Assembly (NCBI GenBank): GCA_002327985.1
Contig: DCVM01000008.1
Coordinates: 1 to 50,886 of the forward strand
Length of the DNA: 50,886 nucleotides
From: Syntrophaceae bacterium UBA2188
Lineage (GTDB): Bacteria > Desulfobacterota > BSN033 > UBA1163
Direction: 5' to 3'
This document shows, in pieces, positions 40,582 to 49,155 of the stretch. The stretch's first letter is position 1; each line of letters starts with the position of its first letter. The translations under genes and the position numbers were made by a program. Under the pieces are notes generated by a model that saw only the letters and a program-made list of their open reading frames with translations, searched no databases and had not been told where the DNA came from.

Positions 40582-40647
40582 GAGCGTTTTGAAGGGGTAT
40601 GTGGATGAGCAAGGCTTACACTCAAATGCTTTCCATCGGGTCGTCAT

Positions 40648-41415
40648 ATGAAAATTAGGGTTCTGGGTTGTTCCGGGGCAGAGCTTCCCGGACATCGCCC
40701 CCCAAGTTTTTTATTAAACCATAGCATCCTGTTTGACACGGGGAGCCTTACCGATACCCTGGAGATCAAGGGTCAACTGAAAATCAAGCATATCTTCATT
40801 ACTCACCCCCATCTTGATCATATCCTGGGAATCCCGTTTCTTGCCGACAACCTCATTTTTAGGAGAAAAAGGCATCGGGTCAATATCGTGAGCATTCCTC
40901 CTGTCATTAAAACGATTAGAAGGAGTCTTTTGGATGGCTCGATCTGGCCCGACTTTACCGTTATTCCCAATACCCATGAGGGCATTTTAAACCTGATCGA
41001 ATTGAAATGGGGTCATTCAATCGAGATCGGCCACTACACGATCACGCCCTATCCCATCAACCATTCCATTCCTGCAACAGGATATCTAGTAGAGGACAAA
41101 CGAAAGAGGCGTTTTTTTTATACTGGAGATACAGGACCGACGGAGGCCACCTGGAAAAAATTAGGAGGAAAGCAGATTCATTGTTTAATCATTGAAGCCT
41201 CTTTTCCGAACCGAATGGAAGCGATTGCGATCCGGACTGGCCATTTAACACCCCGATTATTGAAGCAGGAACTTTTAAAAATAAAACCTAATCCAGAGAA
41301 AATATATGTCATTCATATCAAACCTCAATATTTCAAAACCATCCAATCGGAACTCCAGAAACTCAACCTGAAGAATCTCAGATTATTAAAAGATGGAGAA
41401 ACCATTCAGGTATAA
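40648..41415 (+). CDS. Metallo-hydrolase, class II cyclic-nucleotide phosphodiesterase-like
   Basis: 255 residues of the metallo-beta-lactamase fold. The metal motif is ITHPHLDHILGIPF with His53, His55, Asp57 and His58. The HxHLDH form is the signature of class II cAMP/cGMP phosphodiesterases (PDE1/CpdP type). The N-terminus RVLGCSGAELPGHRPPSFLL and the later FFYTGDTGPT and IKPQY motifs also fit. Hydrolysis of cyclic nucleotides is inferred from family; other phosphodiesters are possible. It may be the output or feedback arm of the signalling cluster, since it follows three regulators on the same strand. Confidence 0.75.
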   Translation: MKIRVLGCSGAELPGHRPPSFLLNHSILFDTGSLTDTLEIKGQLKIKHIFITHPHLDHILGIPFLADNLIFRRKRHRVNIVSIPPVIKTIRRSLLDGSIWPDFTVIPNTHEGILNLIELKWGHSIEIGHYTITPYPINHSIPATGYLVEDKRKRRFFYTGDTGPTEATWKKLGGKQIHCLIIEASFPNRMEAIAIRTGHLTPRLLKQELLKIKPNPEKIYVIHIKPQYFKTIQSELQKLNLKNLRLLKDGETIQV

Positions 41416-41446
41416 CCTCAGTTTTTTCCCATGAACTCCTTTAACT

Positions 41447-41875
41447 TTATTGCCCCTTAAGAAAGGGAAGGGGAACTCCTTTGCGGTAAACCAGGGCTTG
41501 GCAAGAGGCGATCAGATTTTTTTGATCGTCGGTTAACTTGATATCGTAGACAGCCGTTCTTTGAGTCCGGCTGAGCTCTTGCGCCTCGGCAATGAGCGTA
41601 CTCGCCGGGGAAGGTGGGGATATATACGTAATATTCATATTTAAGGCTACCGCCACGGTTCCGTGGGAGTTGGAAGCAGTTTCAAAAGCCGCATCGATCA
41701 AAGCAAACAAGGCCCCGCCGTGAGCCATGCCAAGAAAATTCTCCATATCCGGGGTGAATTTCATTTCAACCTTGGAATATCCATTGTTTAGGTCTAAAAG
41801 TTTGATTCCGAACTTTTGAGCAAAAGGTTCCTTTTCAATTTTTCTGAAGATCGCTTCTTTTATCTTTTCGTCCAT
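41447..41875 (-). CDS. PaaI-family hot-dog thioesterase
   Basis: 142 residues. The hot-dog core has MAHGGALFALIDAAFETA (50-67), with the His-Gly-Gly oxyanion loop and Asp61 as the general-base position. NMNITYISPP is the next conserved strand. PaaI-like enzymes hydrolyse aryl- or acyl-CoA thioesters. The exact substrate is unknown. It converges on the phosphodiesterase gene with 31 nt between stops. Confidence 0.9.
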   Translation of the reverse strand: MDEKIKEAIFRKIEKEPFAQKFGIKLLDLNNGYSKVEMKFTPDMENFLGMAHGGALFALIDAAFETASNSHGTVAVALNMNITYISPPSPASTLIAEAQELSRTQRTAVYDIKLTDDQKNLIASCQALVYRKGVPLPFLKGQ

Positions 41876-42019
41876 AAGACCTCTTTTACAAACTCATTTT
41901 ATATGATGGATTCATTCCTTGCCAACAATGAAAATTGTATTTAGGTTAAGGCTAAGGCAAAGAAGCCTGTCTGGTTTAGAGTCAAAAGGTTAGGTGTAAA
42001 CCAAATCCTTGGCCAATTT

Positions 42020-42376
42020 CTATTCCCCGCTTTCACTTTTTATTTCTACTCTTTGTCTCAATTGTTTTCTCCCGGAGAGGACCTTCTTTTGCTTTATTCT
42101 CTTTTCGATCGCCGCCAAGGAGACCGTCGTGGGTATTCTACGCCTTTTCGGCTGATTCAACTTGATCAGACGCTCACGAAGTCGTTCAAAGGCGAGTTTT
42201 CGATTTTCTGCCTGGGATCGGTGTTCTGTAGCAACCACCGTCATTCCAGAGGGGAGATGCTTAATGCGAACAGCGGTTTCAACCTTGTTTTTTCGCTGGC
42301 CCCCGGGTCCCCTTGATCGGTAGGTTTCGAGAATCACCTGTTTCTTGAGGATTTCAGGATCGGTCACAAATTTCAT
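42020..42376 (-). CDS. Release-factor-like GGQ-domain protein (ArfB/RF-H type)
   Basis: 118 residues. It is a free-standing peptidyl-tRNA hydrolase domain with the SRGPGGQRKNK motif (GGQ at 25-27) and a basic C-terminal tail. Such proteins rescue stalled ribosomes or act with other release factors. The stop-codon-recognition domains of RF1/RF2 are absent. The ATG overlaps the phoU stop by 4 nt (ATGA), so it is probably translated from the phosphate operon. Confidence 0.85.
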   Translation of the reverse strand: MKFVTDPEILKKQVILETYRSRGPGGQRKNKVETAVRIKHLPSGMTVVATEHRSQAENRKLAFERLRERLIKLNQPKRRRIPTTVSLAAIEKRIKQKKVLSGRKQLRQRVEIKSESGE

Positions 42377-43059
42377 TTTTCCTCTTCTTCTTTTTTTTCA
42401 TCCGCATGGTGTTTGATAACCAGGGCATCGACCATAAAGATGACATCTTCAGCGATGTTTGTAGAATGATCTGCTAATCGCTCCAGGCAACGGGCCACGA
42501 TCAATAGATGAACCGCTCGGGGAATAGTTTTGGGATCGGACATCATATAAGTGAGAAGTTCCCTGACCACTTGCTCGTTTAAACCGTCCACCAGATCGTC
42601 CCTTTCGCAAACTGAGCGAGCCAATTTGGAGTCCCGGTTGACAAATGCATCCAAGACATCCTTGACCATGGACTGCGCAATCTCAGCCATCCGGGGGATA
42701 TCGATATAAGGTTTGAGTTGTGGTTCTTGGTTTAATGAGATGGCGCGCTCGGCAATATTGACCGCAAGGTCGCCCATTCTTTCGAGGTCTGTAATGATCT
42801 TCATGGCCGAGGTGATAAATCGTAGGTCCACCGCCATAGGTTGCCTCAGGGCAAGAAGTTTCAAACACATATCGTCAATCATGATTTCCATTTTATTAAT
42901 TCCATCTTCTCTGGCGAATATCTTCTGAGCGAGATCAGAATCTCTCTTGACCAGAGATTGGACCGAATCGCGGATCGCTTCCTCAACGAGGGAAGCCATT
43001 TTAAGCAGATTTTCCTTTAATTCTTCCAATTCCTTTTGGAAATGAGTTTCCGTTAACAT
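42373..43059 (-). CDS. phoU: Phosphate transport regulator PhoU
   Basis: 228 residues forming two three-helix bundles (about 1-110 and 115-215). The conserved metal-binding acidic motifs are the ERMGDLAVNIAE and ERLADHSTNIAEDVIF segments. PhoU links the Pst transporter to the PhoR kinase and limits phosphate uptake. It follows the last pstB by 83 nt of A/T-rich word-like spacer. The PhoR/PhoB genes are not in this window. Confidence 0.95.
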   Translation of the reverse strand: MLTETHFQKELEELKENLLKMASLVEEAIRDSVQSLVKRDSDLAQKIFAREDGINKMEIMIDDMCLKLLALRQPMAVDLRFITSAMKIITDLERMGDLAVNIAERAISLNQEPQLKPYIDIPRMAEIAQSMVKDVLDAFVNRDSKLARSVCERDDLVDGLNEQVVRELLTYMMSDPKTIPRAVHLLIVARCLERLADHSTNIAEDVIFMVDALVIKHHADEKKEEEEK

Positions 43060-43142
43060 AGTGATCTCCTTTTTCTAATAGATGATGACACAGATTTTAA
43101 TTTAGATTACACCGATTATTATCTCTTTGGAATGATCCCTTT

Positions 43143-43901
43143 TTAGCCGAAACGGCCTGTAATATAATCCTCGGTTCGTCTATCTTTCGGCCCCGTGAAA
43201 ATTTGATAAGCCGGGCCGACTTCCACCAATTCGCCGTTCAAAAAGAACCCCGCACGGTCAGCCACCCGTGAAGCCTGTTGAATATTATGGGGGACGAGGA
43301 TAATGGTGTATTCTTTCTTCAATTGAACCAGTGTTTCCTCAATGCTGGTAGTTGAGATGGGATCCAATCCAGAACAAGGTTCGTCCAGCAGAAGGACCTC
43401 CGGTTCTAAAGCTAATACTCGAGCAATGCAGAGCCGTTGCTGTTGTCCACCTGAGAGCCGGAGGGCTGATGTGTTCAAACGATCTTTCACCTCTTCCCAG
43501 AGGACAGCCGAACGTAGTGCCTTTTCAACCATATTCTTTAAAGAAGTTTTAGTCTTGCCGCTCAGTTTAGGCCCGTAAGCGACATTGTCAAAGATAGACA
43601 TGGGAAGAGGGGTCGGCAGATCGAAAACGATCCCAACGCGCCGCCTCAATTGAGTGAGATTCCATTTGGGATCATAGATGTCTTTGCCATCTAAAAGAAT
43701 GGTGCCTGAATGTCTTGCTCCATAGATGAAGTCTGTCAAACGATTGAGACTTTTTAAAAGGGTCGTCTTCCCGCTACGGGCAGGACCGAAGAGAGTAAAG
43801 ATTTCATTTGATCTGAAATCGAGGTTGATATTTTTTAACGCCTGAAACGAGTCATAATAAAAACTGAAATCTTGAACCATCATCTTTTTTTCTTGAACCA
43901 C
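43143..43901 (-). CDS. pstB: Phosphate ABC transporter ATPase PstB, divergent (system 2)
   Basis: 252 residues from GTG 43901, preceded by AAAGGAG with a short spacer; the open frame extends 18 codons upstream into pstA. Walker A is GPARSGKTT (39-47), an unusual form. The signature LSGGQ (149-153) and Walker B LLLDEP (Asp173, Glu174) are intact. The Q-loop, normally VFQKPNPFP, reads VFDLPTPLP, so the glutamine is replaced by Asp94. The H-loop His205 is present but in VPHN rather than VTHN. It pairs with pstA2/pstC2 directly upstream. A role in phosphate import is likely, but catalysis may be altered. Confidence 0.88.
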   Translation of the reverse strand: MVQEKKMMVQDFSFYYDSFQALKNINLDFRSNEIFTLFGPARSGKTTLLKSLNRLTDFIYGARHSGTILLDGKDIYDPKWNLTQLRRRVGIVFDLPTPLPMSIFDNVAYGPKLSGKTKTSLKNMVEKALRSAVLWEEVKDRLNTSALRLSGGQQQRLCIARVLALEPEVLLLDEPCSGLDPISTTSIEETLVQLKKEYTIILVPHNIQQASRVADRAGFFLNGELVEVGPAYQIFTGPKDRRTEDYITGRFG

Positions 43902-43911
43902 GAGATCTCCT

Positions 43912-44754
43912 TTAAGACCGGTGCCGAATATATCGGTTGAGCAACCCATTCGCAATAGTATTCACAAATAAAACCAATAAGATCAGAGCCGCTCCTGTTC
44001 CGTAGGCCATTTCCATAGAGATCCCCTCCCGGGCAAGGATATAGAAATGGACGGCCATGGTTCGAATGGGTGAAAAAAGAGAGGTGGGCATGACCAGAGA
44101 AGACCCAGCAGTTAGAATAATGGCAGCGGTCTCCCCGATGCTCCGACCGACACTCAGGATAATCCCGGTGAAAATCCCTGGCAATGCATTGGGCAGAATG
44201 GCACGGGTGACGGTCTGCCATTTGGTTCCACCCAGGGAATAACTGACCTCACGAAAGGAATAGGGAATCGCTTTGATCGCCTCTTCCGTTGTGCAGATGA
44301 TGGTGGGCAAGATCATTGCGGCCAACGTCAATCCCCCAGAGAGGATGGACCAGCCCATGTTCAAATAGATGACGAAGAAGACGAATCCGAACAGCCCAAA
44401 GATGATGGAGGGAACCCCTGCCAAACAATCCGTCCCAAAACGGATAACGCGGCTGATTCTGCTCTCTCGGGTATATTCTCTCAGGAAAACGGCCGTCCCG
44501 ACACCTAAGGGGGTAGCCACGATGATTGCGACCACTGTCAGTGCCACGGTTCCAATGATGGGGGTTAAGATCCCACCTTCCCTGCCCATGCTTTTAGGAG
44601 ATTGAGTGAAGAAACTGAGTCGAAGGATGGGAAGGCCTTCCCTAAGAATTTGAAAGAGGATCAGGATCATCACCGCGATCGTCGAGAGGGCGGCAATCCA
44701 TATCAGGATTTTTGCGACGCTTTGGGTCACATATCTCAAGCGATTGGATCTCAC
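43912..44754 (-). CDS. pstA: Phosphate ABC transporter permease PstA (system 2)
   Basis: 280 residues with six predicted membrane helices. The ABC-permease EAA loop ATEEAIKAIPYSFREVSYSLG (about 160-185) contacts PstB. It partners PstC2, overlapping its end by 4 nt, and lies 10 nt before pstB. Its N-terminus is moderately diverged from the system 1 PstA at 48221. Confidence 0.92.
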   Translation of the reverse strand: MRSNRLRYVTQSVAKILIWIAALSTIAVMILILFQILREGLPILRLSFFTQSPKSMGREGGILTPIIGTVALTVVAIIVATPLGVGTAVFLREYTRESRISRVIRFGTDCLAGVPSIIFGLFGFVFFVIYLNMGWSILSGGLTLAAMILPTIICTTEEAIKAIPYSFREVSYSLGGTKWQTVTRAILPNALPGIFTGIILSVGRSIGETAAIILTAGSSLVMPTSLFSPIRTMAVHFYILAREGISMEMAYGTGAALILLVLFVNTIANGLLNRYIRHRS

Positions 44755-45599
44755 TCCACTCTCCTTCGCGAAAGAACAATGGCCGATGAATTAAGAATCA
44801 TGATGATGAAAAAAAGAATGACTCCCGTTGCAAAGAGGGCTTGGCGGTGGCTACCCGAGGCGTAACCCATTTCAATGCCAATGTTTGTGGTCAATGTCCT
44901 GGCTGAGTCGAGAAAAGAAGAAGGCATCTTCACTGCATTCCCCAGAATCATGATCATGGCCATGGTCTCCCCAATGGCGCGGCCCATTCCCAGAATGATG
45001 CTGGCCACGATCCCTGATCTGGCTGCGGGAATCAATACCCTCCAAATCGTCTGCCAATGTGTGGCCCCGAGCGCAAGGCCTCCTGCTTTATAGTAGGGAG
45101 GGAGAGCTCTTAATGCGTCCTCTGAAATACTGATGATCGTAGGAAGAATCATGAAGCCGAGAATGACAGAGCCGGAGAGAATGCTTAGGCCAGGTCCTCC
45201 CAGATAAGTTCGAACAAGGGGAACCAGGACAACCAGTCCCCAGAACCCATAAATGACCGAAGGAATGGCAGCCAGGAGTTGAATGGCAGGTCTCAGGAAG
45301 GTCGCTGCCAAAGGAGGCGTCCATTCACATAAGAAAATGGCACAGGCAAGCCCCAAAGGAATACCAAGGAGGAGGGCCCCGAGGGTTACCCAGAAGGACC
45401 CCACGATCATGGGAAGGATGCCGAACTCCCCGTGGCTTGGAACCCAGCGTTCTCCAAGGAGGAAGGCATGGGGTCCGATTTTCCAGATAAAGGGAAGTCC
45501 TTCTCCAAAGATGAAAAAGGCAATCAAAGCAAGAATCGAAATAGAGGACAAAGCGATGAAAAGAAGAATTTTTTCAATCAATTTCTCTTTGATTTCCAA
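44751..45599 (-). CDS. pstC: Phosphate ABC transporter permease PstC (system 2)
   Basis: 282 residues with six predicted helices. The coupling loop SEDALRALPPYYKAGGLALGATHWQT is characteristic of PstC. It lies 11 nt after pstS2 and overlaps pstA2. Together with pstS2, pstA2 and pstB it forms one complete transporter. Confidence 0.92.
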   Translation of the reverse strand: MEIKEKLIEKILLFIALSSISILALIAFFIFGEGLPFIWKIGPHAFLLGERWVPSHGEFGILPMIVGSFWVTLGALLLGIPLGLACAIFLCEWTPPLAATFLRPAIQLLAAIPSVIYGFWGLVVLVPLVRTYLGGPGLSILSGSVILGFMILPTIISISEDALRALPPYYKAGGLALGATHWQTIWRVLIPAARSGIVASIILGMGRAIGETMAMIMILGNAVKMPSSFLDSARTLTTNIGIEMGYASGSHRQALFATGVILFFIIMILNSSAIVLSRRRVE

Positions 45600-45610
45600 G
45601 GTTATCCTCC

Positions 45611-46423
45611 TTAGAATTTAGACAGGATCGAAACCAGGCCTTCCCTGGAGAGAAGTCTCTGGGCCTCCGGACCCATTACAAAATCCAAAAAGGTCTTGGC
45701 CTCTCCAGCCGGTTCTTCATTGAAAATGAATAAGAAAGGTCGAACCAGGTGATAACGGCCTCTTTCAATATTGATGACGCTGGGTTCCGCTCCTGAAATA
45801 TTGAGGGCTTTCACTTTCTCATTGACCAACCCGAGAGAGATGTAACCCACGGCGTTGGGATCCCCTGCCACGACCTGACGAATCGCACCATTGGAGTCCT
45901 GAACCAGGGCTTCGAGGGCAATCTCCTCCTCTCCCATCACCAACCTCTGAAAGGCTTCCCTGGTTCCTGATCCCTCTTCCCGTGTGACTAAAATAATGGA
46001 ATGGTCCTTCCCCCCCAATTCCTTCCAATTTTTTATCTTTCCGGAGTACAATTCTCTCACTTTTACCAGGGGTAGATTCTGAACTGGATTTTGGGGGTGG
46101 ATGATGATGGCAATGGCATCCTTGGCGATGGTAATTGCATGGAGGGATTTCTCTCTTCCGATTAGGGAACGAGAGGACATGCCAATATGCGCGGCATGGC
46201 TTCGAACCGCTTCAATTCCAGCAGTGGAACCTCCCCCTTGGACATAGATGCGGGAGTGAGGATGCTTCATCATATATTCTTCGGCCAACAACTCGGCGAA
46301 AGGCTCAACGGACGTGGAGCCCGCCACGGTGATTCCAGCCTTGGACCTCTGGCAACCCACTGCGACTGAAAGGAACAGAAGGAAAGTTAGAAACGATAGT
46401 AACGCCTTTAAATTTGGATTCAT
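45611..46423 (-). CDS. pstS: Phosphate-binding lipoprotein PstS (system 2)
   Basis: 270 residues. The lipoprotein signal ends SVAVGC (Cys24). The phosphate-binding loops are AGSTSVEPF (34-42), VQGGGSTAGI, HIGMSSR and REEGSGTREAF. It belongs to the shorter, lipidated PstS group rather than the soluble E. coli type. It is separated from the upstream pstB2 gene by a run of ATTCCATT-type words (46443-46525). Confidence 0.92.
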   Translation of the reverse strand: MNPNLKALLSFLTFLLFLSVAVGCQRSKAGITVAGSTSVEPFAELLAEEYMMKHPHSRIYVQGGGSTAGIEAVRSHAAHIGMSSRSLIGREKSLHAITIAKDAIAIIIHPQNPVQNLPLVKVRELYSGKIKNWKELGGKDHSIILVTREEGSGTREAFQRLVMGEEEIALEALVQDSNGAIRQVVAGDPNAVGYISLGLVNEKVKALNISGAEPSVINIERGRYHLVRPFLFIFNEEPAGEAKTFLDFVMGPEAQRLLSREGLVSILSKF

Positions 46424-46442
46424 TGAATTGGTGACATCCTTA

Positions 46443-46525
46443 TGGAATGATGGAATATTGGAATATTGCGTTCTTGTTTTTAACCCATCATTCCACTATT
46501 CCATTATCCCATTATTCCATCTTCC
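46443..46525. repeat. Word-like repeat run (ATTCCATTAT type)
   Basis: Alternating GGAATATTGGAATATTG and ATTCCACTATTCCATTATCC words form a weak inverted-repeat arrangement between pstB2 and pstS2. No gene is seen. Confidence 0.6.
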
Positions 46526-46537
46526 TGATGGTGGGGC

Positions 46538-47308
46538 CTATCCATATCTTCCTGTGATGTAATTCTCCGTCCGGGAGTCTTTGGGTCGCGTAAAAATATC
46601 CCCGGTCACCCCGTATTCCAACAGTTCTCCCAGGAGGAAAAATCCTGTCCAATCCGATGCACGTGCGGCTTGCTGCATATTATGGGTAACAATCACAATC
46701 GTGTAATTCTTTTTTAGCTCTTGCATCAGTTCTTCAATCTTCAATGTTGCTAAAGGATCCAGAGCAGAGCAGGGTTCGTCCATCAAGATGACCTCTGGTT
46801 CAACGGCTAAGACACGGGCAATGCAAAGTCGTTGTTGCTGCCCTAAGGCGAGACCCAATGCATCCTTATGAAGTAGATCCGAGACCTCCGGCCAGAGTGC
46901 TGCTGCTTTGAGGCTTTGCTCGACCTTTTCTTCAATCTCGACCTTTGAATGGACCCCCAACACCCTTGGACCGAATGCCACATTCTCAAAGATGCTCTTT
47001 GGAAAAGGATTGGGGCGCTGGAAAACCATCCCCACGCGCTGCCGGAGCGAAACGACATCCATCCCAGGCTGATAGATATCCTCGCCCTCCAACCTGACTG
47101 TCCCTTGAACGCGGGTGTGGGGGATGAGGTCATTCAAGCGATTGAGGGTTCGAAGAAAGGTCGATTTACCGCAGCCGGACGGTCCGATTAACGCGGTGAT
47201 CTGCCGCGCTTTGATAACGAGGTTGATATCCTTAAGGGCTTGGAAGGCACCATAATAGAAATGAAGCCCTTGAGATTCCATTTTAATAACGGGAATTGAA
47301 TCTATCAC
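46538..47308 (-). CDS. pstB: PstB-type ATPase with degenerate signature motif
   Basis: 256 residues from GTG 47308; an ATG nine codons in (MESQGLHFYYG) may be the real start. Walker A GPSGCGKST (42-50), Q-loop Gln97 (VFQRPNPFP), Walker B ILMDEP and the H-loop THNMQQ are standard. The ABC signature, LSGGQ in almost all PstB proteins, reads LALGQ (153-157), so the Ser that contacts ATP and the first Gly are lost. It stands between system 1 and system 2. Either it is a third subunit, or it belongs to system 2 alongside the 43143 gene. Confidence 0.88.
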   Translation of the reverse strand: MIDSIPVIKMESQGLHFYYGAFQALKDINLVIKARQITALIGPSGCGKSTFLRTLNRLNDLIPHTRVQGTVRLEGEDIYQPGMDVVSLRQRVGMVFQRPNPFPKSIFENVAFGPRVLGVHSKVEIEEKVEQSLKAAALWPEVSDLLHKDALGLALGQQQRLCIARVLAVEPEVILMDEPCSALDPLATLKIEELMQELKKNYTIVIVTHNMQQAARASDWTGFFLLGELLEYGVTGDIFTRPKDSRTENYITGRYG

Positions 47309-47423
47309 GAGGATGCATTTAGATGTTTGAAATGGAATTCATTGCTATGTATGAACCTACCAGATTTTAATTTTTCAATCAAGCGTTTTATGTTCTGAAT
47401 CATTGGCTTTCCCGGAACCCTTC

Positions 47424-48203
47424 TTAACCAAAGCGTCCCGTGATGTAATCTTCCGTCAATTTCTTGGAAGGGTGGGTAAAGACTTTATCTGTTTTATCAA
47501 ATTCGATGATTTCCCCTAAATACATAAAGGCCGTGTAATCGGAAACCCTTGCGGCTTGTTGCATATTATGGGTGACGATGATGATGGTCACTTCCTTTTT
47601 TAACTGCATGATCAGTTCTTCGATTTTTGATGTCGCGGTTGGGTCGAGTGCAGAGGTCGGCTCGTCAAATAAGAGAATTTCAGGATCAGTGGCAAGGGCC
47701 CTGGCAATACACAAGCGCTGCTGTTGCCCGCCCGAGAGGTTGAAGGCAAGATCTTGAACCCTGTCTTTGACTTCCTCCCAGAGGGCGGCCTGTTTTAGGG
47801 CTTTCTCTACCTTGTCCTCCACAAGACTCCTTCTGGATTCTCCTCTCACCCTCAAACCGTAGGCCACATTTTCAAAGACCGTCTTTGGAAAAGGATTCGG
47901 TTTTTGAAAAACCATACTGATACGCATCCGGACTTCGATGGGGTCTATCTTTGGACTGATAATATTGAGTTGATCGGGAAACAAGATAATCTCCCCTTCG
48001 TATCGATTTCCCGGGTAGAGATCATGCATCCGGTTGAAACATCGGAGGTAGGTTGTCTTACCGCATCCGGACGGCCCAATCAGAGCCGTGATCTTTTTTT
48101 CTGCAATCTGGAGGTGGATATTTTTAAGGGCTTGGTGATGGGTATAATAAAAATTGAGGTCTTTCACCTCAGCCTTGAGTCCTTCAGAAATTTGGGTGAC
48201 CAT
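47424..48203 (-). CDS. pstB: Phosphate ABC transporter ATPase PstB (system 1)
   Basis: 259 residues from ATG 48203, preceded by AGGAG at 5-nt spacing; an upstream in-frame ATG (48227) would overlap pstA. All motifs are canonical: Walker A GPSGCGKTT (43-51), Gln in VFQKPNPFP, LSGGQQQRL, LLFDEPTSALDP and THNMQQAARVSD. The C-terminus EDYITGRFG is typical. It is the only one of three PstB genes here with every motif intact. Confidence 0.95.
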   Translation of the reverse strand: MVTQISEGLKAEVKDLNFYYTHHQALKNIHLQIAEKKITALIGPSGCGKTTYLRCFNRMHDLYPGNRYEGEIILFPDQLNIISPKIDPIEVRMRISMVFQKPNPFPKTVFENVAYGLRVRGESRRSLVEDKVEKALKQAALWEEVKDRVQDLAFNLSGGQQQRLCIARALATDPEILLFDEPTSALDPTATSKIEELIMQLKKEVTIIIVTHNMQQAARVSDYTAFMYLGEIIEFDKTDKVFTHPSKKLTEDYITGRFG

Positions 48204-48220
48204 GTTTGCTCCTAAACTCT

Positions 48221-49153
48221 TTACCATTTGATTCTTTTTCTGAATTTATATCTCATATAGATGGCAAACGCATTCATCAATAAGGTCATGAAAAGAAGAA
48301 TGACACCGGCTGCGGCGGCATTTACGTGAAATCCCTTCTGAGGTCTGGAAATCCAATTGAACATCTGAATCGGCATCACGGTAAAAGGGTCGAGAAGCCA
48401 TTTGAAGGAGAGGAAAGGAAATTCTGGGGTGATGGGAGAGGAGGGGAGAAAAGCAATAAAGGTCAAAGCCCCCACCGTGATAATGGGAGCGGTTTCGCCG
48501 ATGGCCCTTGAGAGTCCTATGATCATACCCGTCAGAATCCCTCCAGAAGAATAGGGGAGAATGTGGTCTTTGATCGTTTGCCATTTTGTTGCTCCCAAGG
48601 CATAGGAAGCTTCCCGGATGGAATTGGGGATAGCCCGAATAGACTCCCTGGTGGCAATTACCACCATGGGAAGGATCAGGAGTCCAAGGGTGAGACCCCC
48701 GGTCAGAATGCTTTCTCCAAACTTCAGAAAATAAACAAAGACCCCTAATGCCAAAAGGCCGTAAATGATGGAAGGGACGCCCGCAAGATTATTCATATTG
48801 ATCTCAATCAAATGGGTTAACCAGTTTTTTCTTCTATATTCCTCCAGGTAAATTCCTGCACCAATCCCCAGGGGGACGGCTGTGGCAGCGGTGACAATCA
48901 TCACCAATGTGGTTCCAACCCAGGCGGAAAGGATTCCAGCCTTTTCCGGAAACCGGGAAGGATAGGAAAGAAGAAATTGCCCGCTCAGTCTTGGAAAACC
49001 GTCAATGAAAAGATCGATGATCATCGTAAAAAGGAGGACGAAACCGATCAGGGTTGATAAAAGTCCGATGACCCAAAAGATATAATCTCGAGTTTTGTTT
49101 AAGGCAATCCTTTTCCTCATCTCAACCACATTGGGGGTTTTAGCGTGGGACAT
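48221..49153 (-). CDS. pstA: Phosphate ABC transporter permease PstA (system 1)
   Basis: 310 residues with six predicted helices. The EAA loop ATRESIRAIPNSIREASYALGATKWQT is well conserved. It follows pstC1 by 2 nt and precedes pstB. It has a longer N-terminus than the system 2 copy, including an extra basic leader (RKRIALNKTRDYIFWV). Confidence 0.94.
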   Translation of the reverse strand: MSHAKTPNVVEMRKRIALNKTRDYIFWVIGLLSTLIGFVLLFTMIIDLFIDGFPRLSGQFLLSYPSRFPEKAGILSAWVGTTLVMIVTAATAVPLGIGAGIYLEEYRRKNWLTHLIEINMNNLAGVPSIIYGLLALGVFVYFLKFGESILTGGLTLGLLILPMVVIATRESIRAIPNSIREASYALGATKWQTIKDHILPYSSGGILTGMIIGLSRAIGETAPIITVGALTFIAFLPSSPITPEFPFLSFKWLLDPFTVMPIQMFNWISRPQKGFHVNAAAAGVILLFMTLLMNAFAIYMRYKFRKRIKW

Positions 49154-49155
49154 GA

